DNA from: Sphingobacteriales bacterium 44-61
GTDB taxonomy: Bacteria; Bacteroidota; Bacteroidia; Chitinophagales; Chitinophagaceae
NCBI GenBank assembly: GCA_001898405.1
Contig: MKTW01000019.1
Coordinates: 63,368-127,367 of the forward strand
Direction: 5' to 3'
Length of the DNA: 64,000 bases
Of this stretch, positions 26,734-34,810 are shown one piece after another; position 1 is the first letter of the stretch, and each line of letters opens with the position of its first letter. Both the position numbers and the translations under genes were made by a program. The notes beneath the pieces were generated by a model. It had not been told where the DNA came from. It did no database searches and saw only the letters and a program-made list of their open reading frames with translations.

Positions 26734-27108
26734 TTAATACCTGCGTCCGCCGCCTCCGCCACTACCACCGCGGTTGCCACCAGGCCTGAATCCACCGCTG
26801 CCCCTGTTTCCACCGCCCTGACGATTGCCTTGTCCACCACCTCCCTGGTATCCACCACCGCCGCCACCGCGTTCATCAGCAGCTTTTACAACAAGTGGTT
26901 TTTTCCCTAATGAAATATCATTCAGGCTTTCGATAGCATCTTTTGCTTCTGCGTCATTCAGCATTTCTACAAAACCAAAGCCTTTACTCTTGCCTGTTTC
27001 CCGGTCAATAGCTACTTTGGCGGAAACGATTTTCCCGAACTTTTCAAAAATCTCTTCCAGTTCGGCATCGTCAAGGTCATAGGGTAAGCCAGCTACGAAA
27101 ATCTTCAT
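26734..27108 (-). CDS. Glycine-rich RNA-binding protein with one RRM
   Basis: The start is set at 27108 (MKIFVAGLPYD), since RNP2 (IFVAGL) must lie near the N-terminus; nine more codons are open upstream. The RRM covers about 1-80 with RNP1 KGFGFVEM; a Gly/Arg-rich tail (about 85-124, several RGG-like boxes) follows. Such proteins are common in Bacteroidota and cyanobacteria. They bind RNA and are often induced by cold; direct evidence for a target is lacking here. Confidence 0.93.
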   Translation of the reverse strand: MKIFVAGLPYDLDDAELEEIFEKFGKIVSAKVAIDRETGKSKGFGFVEMLNDAEAKDAIESLNDISLGKKPLVVKAADERGGGGGGYQGGGGQGNRQGGGNRGSGGFRPGGNRGGSGGGGGRRY

Positions 27109-27282
27109 TAGTTTATTTTTTACAAAAGTACACAACTTATTCTTCGTATAGCATCACAAGTACCTGATATTCTTATAAAAAAATTTTCCTACTTAGGAGT
27201 TTTACCAGGCATTGGGGGAATGTCTTTTCTTAATATGTATGCATCACATATTGCAGTGCCCGGGCCTTTTATTTTCTTAAAA

Positions 27283-27312
27283 CAAAAGCCGGCCGTTTAT
27301 GGCCAGCTTTTG
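27283..27312 (-). terminator. Intrinsic terminator of the M28 peptidase gene
   Basis: CAAAAGCCGGCC (27283-27294) pairs with GGCCAGCTTTTG (27301-27312) with one mismatch around a 6-base loop. On the minus strand the stem ends in GGCTTTTGTTTT. It lies 40 bases after the peptidase stop codon. Confidence 0.7.
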
Positions 27313-27352
27313 CGGGTATACTCTTAGCTAACTGTCATGCTGTTGTAAAACA

Positions 27353-28909
27353 TCAATTCAAACCGCCTCTTCTCGTAGGAGGAGTTTGAGCCGGCCATTT
27401 GCCTGGTTCTCCGGTACGTGGGCTGGGAGGCAGCACACTTTTTTCGCGGGAGGTTTTTACAGGATCCTCACAAGCCATATATACCAGTATCGCAGCCAGT
27501 ATCGCATTGTTTCTGACATCATCAAAAACGATCTTATCATAAGTATCGCGGTTGGTATGCCAGGTGTAGCTGCCGTATGACCAGCTATTGGAGCTTAATG
27601 AAAAAGCCGGCGCGCCTGCTGCTACAAAAGAAGCAAAGTCAGAGCCGCCACCACCGGGGAATCCCGGGAAACGGGTTTCGATCTGTGTACGGATATCTGC
27701 GGGCACTTTTGAAAGCCAGCGGGTGAGGTATTCATAAGAATTCAGGAAACCCTGGCCGGAAAGATTAACTACTCTGCCGGTACCATTGTCCTGGTTAAAC
27801 AATACCTGCAGGTTTTTTACAATCTCAGGATGATCTTCCACAAAAGCCCTTGATCCGTTCAACCCTTGCTCTTCACTGCCCCAATGTCCTACCAGGATAG
27901 TGCGTTTAGGATTGGGATATATTTTTTTCAGTATCCGCATAGCTTCCATCATTACCAGGGTGCCCGTGCCATTGTCTGTAGCACCAGTGCCGCCATCCCA
28001 TGAATCAAAATGCGCAGAAAGCATTACATATTCATCCGGCCTTTGAGTGCCTTTTATTTCTGCGATCGTATTAAAGGTGGGCACTACACCCAGTTCTTTT
28101 GAGTCAGTACGCACGCTGATCTTTGGTTTGATATCCGATTCAGTAAGGCGGTACAGCAAACCGTAGTCTTCCAGGGCAATATCTATTGTAGGTATCTTGG
28201 TAGTGTTGGCGCCGAATATTTTGTTGACACCAAAACCGTTTGACCAAAGGGAAGACACTATACCAGCGGCACCTGCTTTTTCGAGCGCCAGTGCCAGGTT
28301 CTTGCTGTTAAGACCTGTTTTGCGGATGCGTTTACCCCATGCTTCCTGCAACGCAGCCCTTTCCTTTTTCATTTTTTCAAATGATTCTTTGGTGCCAAAT
28401 TCTTCCCAGTTATAATCGGGTCGGCCGGTTGGCTGCATCATGGAGATGAGCACAAACTTGCCTTTGACATTAGGCAGCCATTGCTGAAAAGCGATTGAAT
28501 CAGCTACATCAGCCAGTATGATCGTTTCGGCGGTAATGGTTTTGCCGCCGGTGCTTGGGCTCCAGGCAAGCTGCGTGCCTTCCAGCGATCTTACACGCGG
28601 ATAAACCATATCAATATGCGAAACTCCTCTTTCCCAACCTCTCCATTCACCCCATTTTTCATTGCGGGCGGTGATGCCCCAGCTATTGTATTTTGCCACA
28701 GCCCAATCATTGGCCTGCTTCATTTGTGGAGTGCCTACCAGCCTGGGGCCGATGCCATCCATCAGTTCGTGCGCCAGTGTTTTCAACTGTGAATTTTCGG
28801 TAGCTTCCTTCACAATGCCTTTTACAATTACGGAGTCATTTACCTGCCCGAAAGCAAGGCTTCCGGCCAAAAGACAGACAGGAAGGAAAAGCGTGCTTGT
28901 TTTTTTCAT
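27353..28909 (-). CDS. Exported M28 family zinc aminopeptidase/carboxypeptidase
   Basis: Start set at 28909 (MKKTSTLFLPVCLLAGSLAFGQ, a signal peptide); 18 further codons are open upstream. The 518-residue protein has an N-terminal region with an inserted PA-like domain (about 120-250) and the M28 catalytic domain with zinc ligands in SAHFDSWDGGTGATDNGTG (His, Asp), the Glu-Glu pair in GSEEQGLNGS, an Asp in FNQDNGTG and a His in YTWHTNRDTYD. The closest family type is carboxypeptidase Q/glutamate carboxypeptidase. It likely cuts peptides in the periplasm. Confidence 0.92.
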   Translation of the reverse strand: MKKTSTLFLPVCLLAGSLAFGQVNDSVIVKGIVKEATENSQLKTLAHELMDGIGPRLVGTPQMKQANDWAVAKYNSWGITARNEKWGEWRGWERGVSHIDMVYPRVRSLEGTQLAWSPSTGGKTITAETIILADVADSIAFQQWLPNVKGKFVLISMMQPTGRPDYNWEEFGTKESFEKMKKERAALQEAWGKRIRKTGLNSKNLALALEKAGAAGIVSSLWSNGFGVNKIFGANTTKIPTIDIALEDYGLLYRLTESDIKPKISVRTDSKELGVVPTFNTIAEIKGTQRPDEYVMLSAHFDSWDGGTGATDNGTGTLVMMEAMRILKKIYPNPKRTILVGHWGSEEQGLNGSRAFVEDHPEIVKNLQVLFNQDNGTGRVVNLSGQGFLNSYEYLTRWLSKVPADIRTQIETRFPGFPGGGGSDFASFVAAGAPAFSLSSNSWSYGSYTWHTNRDTYDKIVFDDVRNNAILAAILVYMACEDPVKTSREKSVLPPSPRTGEPGKWPAQTPPTRRGGLN

Positions 28910-29051
28910 ACTAATCAAAGATTTAGGAGATTGTTTTACTGGTCGAATATATGGAATCATCACAACTTATCCGCTGTTGCAAAGCAACGCTTTTACCAAC
29001 CCTTTTGTCAGCATGTGGATAACCTCCTTTTTTAGTATAAACACGATCACT

Positions 29052-29828
29052 ATGACCACCACACCAAAACACTACCAACATTTTTTGATCACATCTGTAT
29101 TATCACTGTTGCTGTTCATAGAAGCAACAGCACAATCAAAGGATCATCCTCTTATGGTTTCCCTGACCGGCGGATTGTCTTTCCCGGTTGGCCGGTTTGC
29201 GGATAATAATGTTGCCACCCTGAGCACAGGATCATCTATGATAGGCGCGGCCGGGACAGGATGGACTGGCAATATTCAAATCGGCTATCGATTAAACACT
29301 CATTTCGGCATTGCGCTTACAGGGGGAGTAAGTGAGTATAAACGCGACGGAAGCATATTTGCAAAATATTACGAGCTTATCTACGGAAATAAGAGTACGG
29401 TGGATTCAAAACAATGGAGTGTGGTGAAAGTGCTGGCAGGTCCAACTTATACTGCCACTTTAAGCAAAAAACTATCCTTCCGGTCAGGCCTGTCGGCGGG
29501 CATCGTCAAAACAGCAATACCGGATTATAGCTTTACCATCAACGGTCCCATGGGAGAAATATTACTGGAGCGCTCAGCGGGCAAGGCAAAAATGCCTGCA
29601 GCATTTGCTTACCAGGCGAATGCAGGATTGGGTTATGAACTGAGTAAAAAAGTTATGCTGCTGTTTGATGTGAATTATTTTGATGCCACTGCTACTGATA
29701 ATCGCCCACCTTCTATGGGCCGCCCGATCATGCCCAGTCCTAATCCACAACCGGCTTATGCGCAGGTCGAAGAAAAGTATAAGCTCAGTGCTTTTTCAGC
29801 TACGCTGGGCATTGGTTTTCGCCTTTAA
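29052..29828 (+). CDS. Outer-membrane beta-barrel protein (OmpW/porin-like), unknown function
   Basis: The start is set at 29052 (MTTTPKHYQHFLITSVLSLLLF, a signal peptide ending before QSKDHPL); the frame is open far upstream but that part is antisense to the peptidase gene. The 258-residue product has alternating strands ending in a C-terminal FRL (aromatic-containing last strand ATLGIGFRL), typical of 8-stranded outer-membrane barrels. No precise family is recognised. Its last 33 bases overlap the end of the MarR-GNAT gene on the other strand. Confidence 0.8.
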   Translation: MTTTPKHYQHFLITSVLSLLLFIEATAQSKDHPLMVSLTGGLSFPVGRFADNNVATLSTGSSMIGAAGTGWTGNIQIGYRLNTHFGIALTGGVSEYKRDGSIFAKYYELIYGNKSTVDSKQWSVVKVLAGPTYTATLSKKLSFRSGLSAGIVKTAIPDYSFTINGPMGEILLERSAGKAKMPAAFAYQANAGLGYELSKKVMLLFDVNYFDATATDNRPPSMGRPIMPSPNPQPAYAQVEEKYKLSAFSATLGIGFRL

Positions 29829-30806
29829 CCGGTTTTTCTTTTTGGTCTTTGGCTGATCAAGATTCAGTTCCATCTGGATATTGCAACGCTCATATGGTGA
29901 GGGACGGCCAGTCAGTTTTACAAATCCCAGTTTGTCATACAAACGGATAGCAGGCTTCAACAGGGTATTGCTCTCCAGGTAAAGTGCTGAAGCGCCCTCA
30001 GCCCTTGCTTTCTCTATTGCTGCCAACCCGAGTTTCAAACCGATATGCTGACCCTGGAATTCAGGAGATACAGCCATTTTTGCCAGCTCAAAATCATATA
30101 AGGGGTCGTTCATTTTCACCAGGGCGCAAACGCCGGCCGGTTCCCCATTGTATAAGGCAACAAGAATATGACCGCCTTTATCCAGGATATATCCTTTGGG
30201 GTTATCCAGTGCTTTATAATCAGCTTCTTCCATTTTAAAATAACGGGAGATCCATTCCACGTTCATGTCTTTGAACACATTCTTATAAGCGGATTTATAA
30301 TCAACGACCTCCACCTTTTGGCTTTCCCGTTTCTTGCGATGTTCCTGCACACGTTCAAAAAGCGATTTTTGTTCCAGCAGGTATTCCCATTCGGCAACGG
30401 CTTTCCAGAGATCATAAGTGGCCTGGGACGACAACTCATCCACGGCACTGCTGATATCAGTATACTGGTCCTGTATTTTTGCCGTGATCTCTTTCCCTTT
30501 TTTGGAAAGAGCGACCACATTACGGCGGCCATCCGTTTTATCTTTTTTTTCCGTTACCAATCCCTTTTTAGCCATTTCACTGATGATCTTACTAACGGAA
30601 GGGTGGGAGTGCCCGATCTCTTTGGCGATCTCAGTAATGGCTTTCTCGCCATCTGTTGAAAGTGTATAAAATACCGGGAACCATTTCGGCTGCAGGTCCA
30701 CATCATACATTTCGTAAATGAGATAGGCATCGGCAACCATTTTTTCCGTAAGCATCCGCAGCCGGCTGCCGAGCGCGAGCTTGCCAATTTTGTTGAAAAA
30801 TTCCAT
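29796..30806 (-). CDS. MarR-type regulator fused to a GNAT acetyltransferase
   Basis: The 336-residue protein has a MarR winged helix at about 30-145 (ITEIAKEIGHSHPSVSKIISEM, KKDKTDGRRNVVALSKKGKEI wing) and a GNAT domain at about 175-315 with the acetyl-CoA loop GQHIGLKLGLAAI and LYDKLGFVKL. Such fusions are known in many bacteria. The domain pairing suggests that a small ligand or acylated target links gene control to acetylation, but no target is known. The C-terminal tail is basic (KTKKKNRLKAK). The gene stands alone. Confidence 0.9.
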   Translation of the reverse strand: MEFFNKIGKLALGSRLRMLTEKMVADAYLIYEMYDVDLQPKWFPVFYTLSTDGEKAITEIAKEIGHSHPSVSKIISEMAKKGLVTEKKDKTDGRRNVVALSKKGKEITAKIQDQYTDISSAVDELSSQATYDLWKAVAEWEYLLEQKSLFERVQEHRKKRESQKVEVVDYKSAYKNVFKDMNVEWISRYFKMEEADYKALDNPKGYILDKGGHILVALYNGEPAGVCALVKMNDPLYDFELAKMAVSPEFQGQHIGLKLGLAAIEKARAEGASALYLESNTLLKPAIRLYDKLGFVKLTGRPSPYERCNIQMELNLDQPKTKKKNRLKAKTNAQRS

Positions 30807-30884
30807 TTTATATAAGTGATTATGTAATCAGTTACGTAAATGTAGCAAAAATCTATCTCAGGCATCTAAGACCGGCAGGATTTT

Positions 30885-31655
30885 TTAGCGGGGAGGCTCT
30901 TCCTGCAGCATCTTCATAACGGCTTCTTTTACATTCATGTCGTTCTTTACTTCCTTGCCCAGGCACCAGTGAAACAGTTCTTCAGAGCCGGAAAGATATT
31001 GCTGCACAATGCACTCGCCGATCTTACCAGGACTGACCAGGCCTTTTCCTGGCAGATAAGAATGGTCCGGAAAATCATACGTTACATTGTTTACAAACAG
31101 GTGGAGGTAGCGGATGCCATAACAGGCCGTTTCGCGGGCAAAGGTTTTGGCCATTTCAATTTCGAACCGGGCATACAGGTTAGACAAAGCGGCCCAGGGC
31201 CGGGGCTCCAGGTGATCAGTGTTGCTGACACTGATGTACATGCCATGACGGTTTTGCTTCATCAGGTCGAGGATGATGCGGCCGCAAATAAAAAACAATG
31301 TAAGATGTTCATCCAGCATTTTATGCCAGCTCAGTATAGGGAGGCTTGTCAGATCTGCTGAAGGTGATGGAGGTTCCAGTGCAACAATGGCCAGTTCCAG
31401 TTGACCTAACTCTTCCACGATCGCATCTGCAAGTTCAAATGCTTTGCGATGATCAGGCATATCCACCAGCAGGGTGATCAACCGTCCGCCCGGGATGTCT
31501 TCCACTTCCTGTTTCAGGCAGATAATATCCTGGGCGCTTTTAGCAGGTGCGATAACAGTAGCCCCGGCCTTCATGAGACTGCGGACGATGCCATTGCCGA
31601 TCATGCTGAATGCACCTGCAACGAATACATGCTTGCCTGTGAGTGTTTTTTGCAT
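30885..31655 (-). CDS. SDR-family protein with degenerate active site
   Basis: The 256-residue Rossmann-fold protein aligns with short-chain dehydrogenases over its whole length, but the cofactor loop reads AGAFSMIGNG (the middle Gly is M18) and no Tyr-x-x-x-Lys is present: aligned with AAYSASK, the sequence is AALSNLY, giving L157 and Y161 in place of Tyr and Lys. It may be a non-catalytic or differently working protein. Its promoter region carries the same direct-repeat layout as the sphingolipid operon next to it, so it may serve the same pathway; this is inference. It is separated from that operon by an inverted repeat. Confidence 0.82.
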   Translation of the reverse strand: MQKTLTGKHVFVAGAFSMIGNGIVRSLMKAGATVIAPAKSAQDIICLKQEVEDIPGGRLITLLVDMPDHRKAFELADAIVEELGQLELAIVALEPPSPSADLTSLPILSWHKMLDEHLTLFFICGRIILDLMKQNRHGMYISVSNTDHLEPRPWAALSNLYARFEIEMAKTFARETACYGIRYLHLFVNNVTYDFPDHSYLPGKGLVSPGKIGECIVQQYLSGSEELFHWCLGKEVKNDMNVKEAVMKMLQEEPPR

Positions 31656-31668
31656 GGGTCAATTTGAA

Positions 31669-31676
31669 CAAAATTC
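31669..31676 (-). promoter_or_regulatory. Candidate -7 box of the SDR-like gene
   Basis: On the minus strand GAATTTTG matches TAnnTTTG except for the first base. It lies 13 bases before the start codon and exactly 22 bases from the repeat pair at 31699-31728. The sphingolipid operon has CAATTTTG at the same distance from its own repeat pair. Confidence 0.5.
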
Positions 31677-31698
31677 AGTACAGGATAGGATTTCATCC

Positions 31699-31728
31699 AT
31701 GTCGGAAATGCTTCAGTATATGTCGGAA
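31699..31728 (-). promoter_or_regulatory. AraC-type operator candidate: ATGTCGGAA direct repeats, 21-bp spacing
   Basis: ATGTCGGAA occurs at 31699-31707 and again at 31720-31728, exactly 21 bases apart. AraC/XylS regulators typically bind direct repeats spaced by two helical turns, with the near half next to the -33 region, as here. Over 36 bases, 24 agree with the pair at 42961-42990 before the sphingolipid operon. Confidence 0.65.
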
Positions 31729-31743
31729 TCACTGAGATAAATT

Positions 31744-31859
31744 AAACTCCCACAAAGACTACGGAGATCACAAAGAATTAATGCCTGAACCCTTCATTGA
31801 TATCATAAAAGAGTGAGATAGAATATTTCTTTGTGGTCTCGTAGTCTTTGTGGGAGTTT
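31744..31859. repeat. Long inverted repeat, copy 3 of a dispersed family
   Basis: Arms 31744-31777 and 31827-31859 are nearly perfect reverse complements (one substitution and one missing base) with a 49-base spacer. The core reads CTCCCACAAAGACTACGGAG then ATCACAAAGAA. It lies 25 bases after the stop codon of the last sphingolipid-operon gene, so it may end that transcript. Confidence 0.82.
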
Positions 31860-31884
31860 GACCAGATACGAAAGAAGTGGGCGA

Positions 31885-32820
31885 TTAACTGATCTTTGCC
31901 ATATACGCTTCGAAGAAGCGGTTAAAAGAGCGGCTCTTTAATATTTTTTCAAACAGGAATATTCCAATAGCTGCACAAAGGATACCGGCCAGCACATCCA
32001 GCACATAGTGATGACTGGTATACACTGCCGAAAACCATATACCCACCGTTACTATAATGAAAACAAGATTGAAATAACCCAGTTTCTTTTTAAATCCATA
32101 ATACAATACGATCAGCGGATAAGCCGAATGAAGCGAGGGCATGGCCGCAAAAACGTTGGAACTCTTTGCATAAATGGATTGGAAAATGGTTACCCCAAAA
32201 TATTCATCAAAGCGGGCAAGTCCGGCTGTGCTGCCCGGTGTATTCAATTCTGCTACCAAACCATGTTCCTGCAAATACCAGGGTGGGGCAGCGGGATAAG
32301 TATAATATCCAACAAACCCTACCAGGTTGACCAGGAAAAAGGTAAGGCTGAATTGCAGGAAAAGTCTGCGGTCGGTAAAAAATAAATAAGCAGCAAAAGC
32401 CAGGGGCACGGGTATCCAGCACAGGTAAAATATTCCGCTGAGGATATCGAAGAAGGAAGAATGATGCTGCAGGAAGTATTCATTCGGCGTAATAACAGTT
32501 CCGCCGGAATGAATACCGAATACCGCTTTCTCTGCTGCATGAAGGCTGCCCGTGTGTACATCACTGAAAAGGTAATTGGGAAAAGCCTTCATGTAATCAA
32601 ACAGTATCCAGTATACAATGAAGACAGAAAAGCCAATAATGAATTTACGGGTGTAGCGGGAAGCATAATATAGCAGGTTGAATAAAACCACCAGGAATAC
32701 CTGGTCCGACTTGAACCCTACCAGCAATGCGGAAATCAGGAGATAAGCCGCCGATAAAAGAAAAGTGATCAGCAGGTCTCTGGAAGTAAATAATCCAGGC
32801 TGCCCCTGGATTGTCTTCAT
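31885..32820 (-). CDS. PAP2-family protein of AUR1 type; candidate inositol-phosphoryl-ceramide synthase
   Basis: The 311-residue protein has about eight membrane segments. The PAP2 motifs are MPSLHSAYP (228-235, H231) and SHHYVLDVLAG (269-279, H271, D275); YTYPAAPPWY at 174-183 is typical of AUR1-like enzymes. AUR1-type proteins move phosphoinositol from phosphatidylinositol to ceramide. In Bacteroides thetaiotaomicron a PAP2-type gene in the inositol-lipid cluster has this role as I recall. Here it is last in an operon that also holds inositol-phosphate synthase and serine palmitoyltransferase. It overlaps the hydroxylase gene by 4 bases (ATGA). Confidence 0.86.
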   Translation of the reverse strand: MKTIQGQPGLFTSRDLLITFLLSAAYLLISALLVGFKSDQVFLVVLFNLLYYASRYTRKFIIGFSVFIVYWILFDYMKAFPNYLFSDVHTGSLHAAEKAVFGIHSGGTVITPNEYFLQHHSSFFDILSGIFYLCWIPVPLAFAAYLFFTDRRLFLQFSLTFFLVNLVGFVGYYTYPAAPPWYLQEHGLVAELNTPGSTAGLARFDEYFGVTIFQSIYAKSSNVFAAMPSLHSAYPLIVLYYGFKKKLGYFNLVFIIVTVGIWFSAVYTSHHYVLDVLAGILCAAIGIFLFEKILKSRSFNRFFEAYMAKIS

Positions 32821-33446
32821 GCTTTCTGCTTCTTGGGAAAACCTGACCGGAAGATCTCATCCCAAAGTGAGGAACTTACGCCATAGCCTTTGGTTGAGTC
32901 ATCGTAATGATGCAACATATGATGCTGCTTCACTCTCTTCATCAGGGAACTTTTAAAATTATAGTGATGCATGGCATAATGCATCATATCATATACAAGA
33001 TAACCGGTGATGAAGCCAGGGTAGAATGACCATAAATAAGCCTTCTCTTTAAAAAACAAGGAGAAAAGGAAATAAAACCCGACTGCCAGGGGAATACTGG
33101 CAGAAGGTGGCATTACCAGCCGTTTTGCATCTTTTGGATAATCATGATGAACGCCATGAAAAATAAAGTGCAGCCGCAGCGCCCATTTCGCTTTGGGCAC
33201 AAAATGGAATATATAACGGTGCAGCAGGTATTCCGTAATGGTCCATACGGCAAGACCGCCAATAAAACACAGGGCAAATGTCCCGATATTCAACGGAGCA
33301 GTCAATGCGCGGTAAGAAAAATAGATGACCACAGGGACGTATACAAAAAGCGGCACTGTAAAATGAACTTTAGATAAGCTCTCTAACAGATTGCTTTTGA
33401 ACATCCTTGTAGACTCAGTAGAATTCGAAATATAGTTCTTCTTCAT
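32817..33446 (-). CDS. Fatty acid hydroxylase/sterol desaturase family protein
   Basis: The 209-residue membrane protein carries the full eight-histidine di-iron set: HRYIFH (76-81), HFIFHGVHH (93-101), HYAMHH (156-161) and HHMLHH (175-180). Four hydrophobic segments surround them. The nearest functional type is the fatty-acid 2-hydroxylase (Scs7-like, without the cytochrome b5 domain). In this operon it probably hydroxylates the acyl chain or the base of the ceramide. It lies 25 bases behind DUF4833 and overlaps the PAP2 gene by 4 bases. Confidence 0.88.
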   Translation of the reverse strand: MKKNYISNSTESTRMFKSNLLESLSKVHFTVPLFVYVPVVIYFSYRALTAPLNIGTFALCFIGGLAVWTITEYLLHRYIFHFVPKAKWALRLHFIFHGVHHDYPKDAKRLVMPPSASIPLAVGFYFLFSLFFKEKAYLWSFYPGFITGYLVYDMMHYAMHHYNFKSSLMKRVKQHHMLHHYDDSTKGYGVSSSLWDEIFRSGFPKKQKA

Positions 33447-33471
33447 GTACGCAGGTTTAAAAACGGGCCGG

Positions 33472-34008
33472 CTATTTCAACACTTTCTTTCTTTCTACCA
33501 CTTCTGTTCCTGTGGCCGGGTCTGTTCCTTTTACTTCAAAATATTCAATGTTTGGCGACCAGAACGTACCTCCTTTATTGATCTTGATAAAGATACTTTT
33601 AAGGATGACCATTTTTTCATTGATCGTGGCAAACACATGGTATTTGCCATCTGCCGCCCTGGTCAGGAACATCGGGTACCTGGAATATGACACAAAATTA
33701 AGCTTGTATTTGCCATCTTCCAGCCGTTTTGTCTTGACGCCGTAGGCAAATTTACGCTGTATAAAGCTAAGCTCCTCTTTTTGTCCTTTTTCAGCATACC
33801 TGATCCAGTACACATGAACCGGGTTGTCTTTATCCAGTTCGCCATTTTCTTCCAGGCGCAGGTCACACATGATCGTATTCGTGTTCGGATTGCGCTGTAA
33901 ATAAAATAACTGCTCGTTGGTGGCCGGTGGTGTAGGGAAACTCTCCTGTGCTGTAGCTAATACGCCCCAGCAGATAAACAGAGCCAGCAGGCCCTTCTTA
34001 TGCAACAT
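33472..34008 (-). CDS. DUF4833 exported protein, unknown function
   Basis: The 178-residue protein has a signal peptide (about 1-20, ending VLATAQ) and one beta-rich domain: LFYLQRNPNTNTIMCDLR, PVHVYWIRYAEKGQKEELS and KLNFVSYSRYPMFL are typical of DUF4833. Members are found near phosphatidyltransferase and inositol-lipid genes in Bacteroidota as far as I recall. A role in handling or moving the finished lipid in the periplasm is possible but unproven. It lies between the CDP-alcohol transferase and hydroxylase genes in the operon. Confidence 0.82.
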   Translation of the reverse strand: MLHKKGLLALFICWGVLATAQESFPTPPATNEQLFYLQRNPNTNTIMCDLRLEENGELDKDNPVHVYWIRYAEKGQKEELSFIQRKFAYGVKTKRLEDGKYKLNFVSYSRYPMFLTRAADGKYHVFATINEKMVILKSIFIKINKGGTFWSPNIEYFEVKGTDPATGTEVVERKKVLK

Positions 34009-34082
34009 AACTGTTCTTTAAAATTTAGTCCTTTTTATGTATTAATTCCTTTGGGTTTTCCGCAATCCATATATCCAACAAC

Positions 34083-34790
34083 TCAACGGGCTTCTTGTTT
34101 ATCCAGTGCTTTTTTTGCATCCATCAACCGTTTTACGGCCGTAATGTTGGTCAGTACAGCCATTATGGTAATAGGAATGGTAAAAACAGACATGGTTTCA
34201 AACACCGGGATCGGCAGGCCCTGTACAGATACTTTATAATCTCCGCCGATAATGCTGCCGGTGATCCCGCAGGCAATTGCCGCCACGCCTGTGAGCACCA
34301 CCCGTTCCGGTCTTTGCATCAGCCCACCTTTGTTCTCAATCCCCAGGCCCTCACTGCGCGCCCTGGTATAGCTGACCATCATAGAACCGATCAGGGCGAT
34401 AAAGGCAAAGATCGAGCTCAGGAAATAGTGATGCGCCACCAGGTAATAACAGATCCCGAGAAACATGATGCATTCACTATAGCGGTCCAGCACAGAATCG
34501 AACAGGGCCCCGAATTTAGAGCTCATATTACCCAGCCTCGCCACCTGTCCATCCAGCATATCAAATAACCCTGCAAAAAGGATCAGGCCACCGGCCCATC
34601 CAACATAGGAAAGATCGCCGCGGTGGCCTTTTTCACCACCTTCGATAAAGATGATCGCCACCACTATATTCAGGATCAGGCCCGTAATGGTCACTGCATT
34701 GGGCGTGAATCCAATCTTGATCAGGCCTCTGACCAATGGGTTAATGATGACATAAATACCTTTCTGCAGGCGGTCCCTTGTACTGGGCAT
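34083..34790 (-). CDS. CDP-alcohol phosphatidyltransferase; candidate phosphatidylinositol-phosphate synthase
   Basis: Start set at 34790 ([11 protein letters not shown]); the open frame goes 19 codons further into the end of the DUF5686 gene. The 235-residue membrane protein has the exact family motif D80-G81-x2-A84-R85-x8-G94-x3-D98-x3-D102 and about six helices. The family joins CDP-diacylglycerol to an alcohol. Beside myo-inositol-phosphate synthase and a PgpA-type phosphatase, the likely acceptor is inositol 1-phosphate, giving phosphatidylinositol phosphate, as shown for the Bacteroides cluster. It lies 20 bases behind DUF5686. Confidence 0.9.
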   Translation of the reverse strand: MPSTRDRLQKGIYVIINPLVRGLIKIGFTPNAVTITGLILNIVVAIIFIEGGEKGHRGDLSYVGWAGGLILFAGLFDMLDGQVARLGNMSSKFGALFDSVLDRYSECIMFLGICYYLVAHHYFLSSIFAFIALIGSMMVSYTRARSEGLGIENKGGLMQRPERVVLTGVAAIACGITGSIIGGDYKVSVQGLPIPVFETMSVFTIPITIMAVLTNITAVKRLMDAKKALDKQEAR

Positions 34791-34810
34791 TACTCTATAA
34801 TTTTGAATCG

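Noticed and set aside
26740-26880. Repeat tract in the RRM gene as a DNA-level repeat
   Set aside because: It encodes the Gly/Arg-rich tail usual in this protein family.
30885-31655. SDR-like gene as a 3-ketosphinganine reductase
   Set aside because: The catalytic Tyr and Lys are missing. The epimerase-type protein at 39557-40546 has an intact YxxxK and is the better candidate.
4035-31859. The three long inverted repeats as a MITE or insertion sequence
   Set aside because: No transposase is between or near them, no target-site duplications flank copies 1 and 3, and all three sit in the same place relative to genes. A mobile origin in the past is not excluded.
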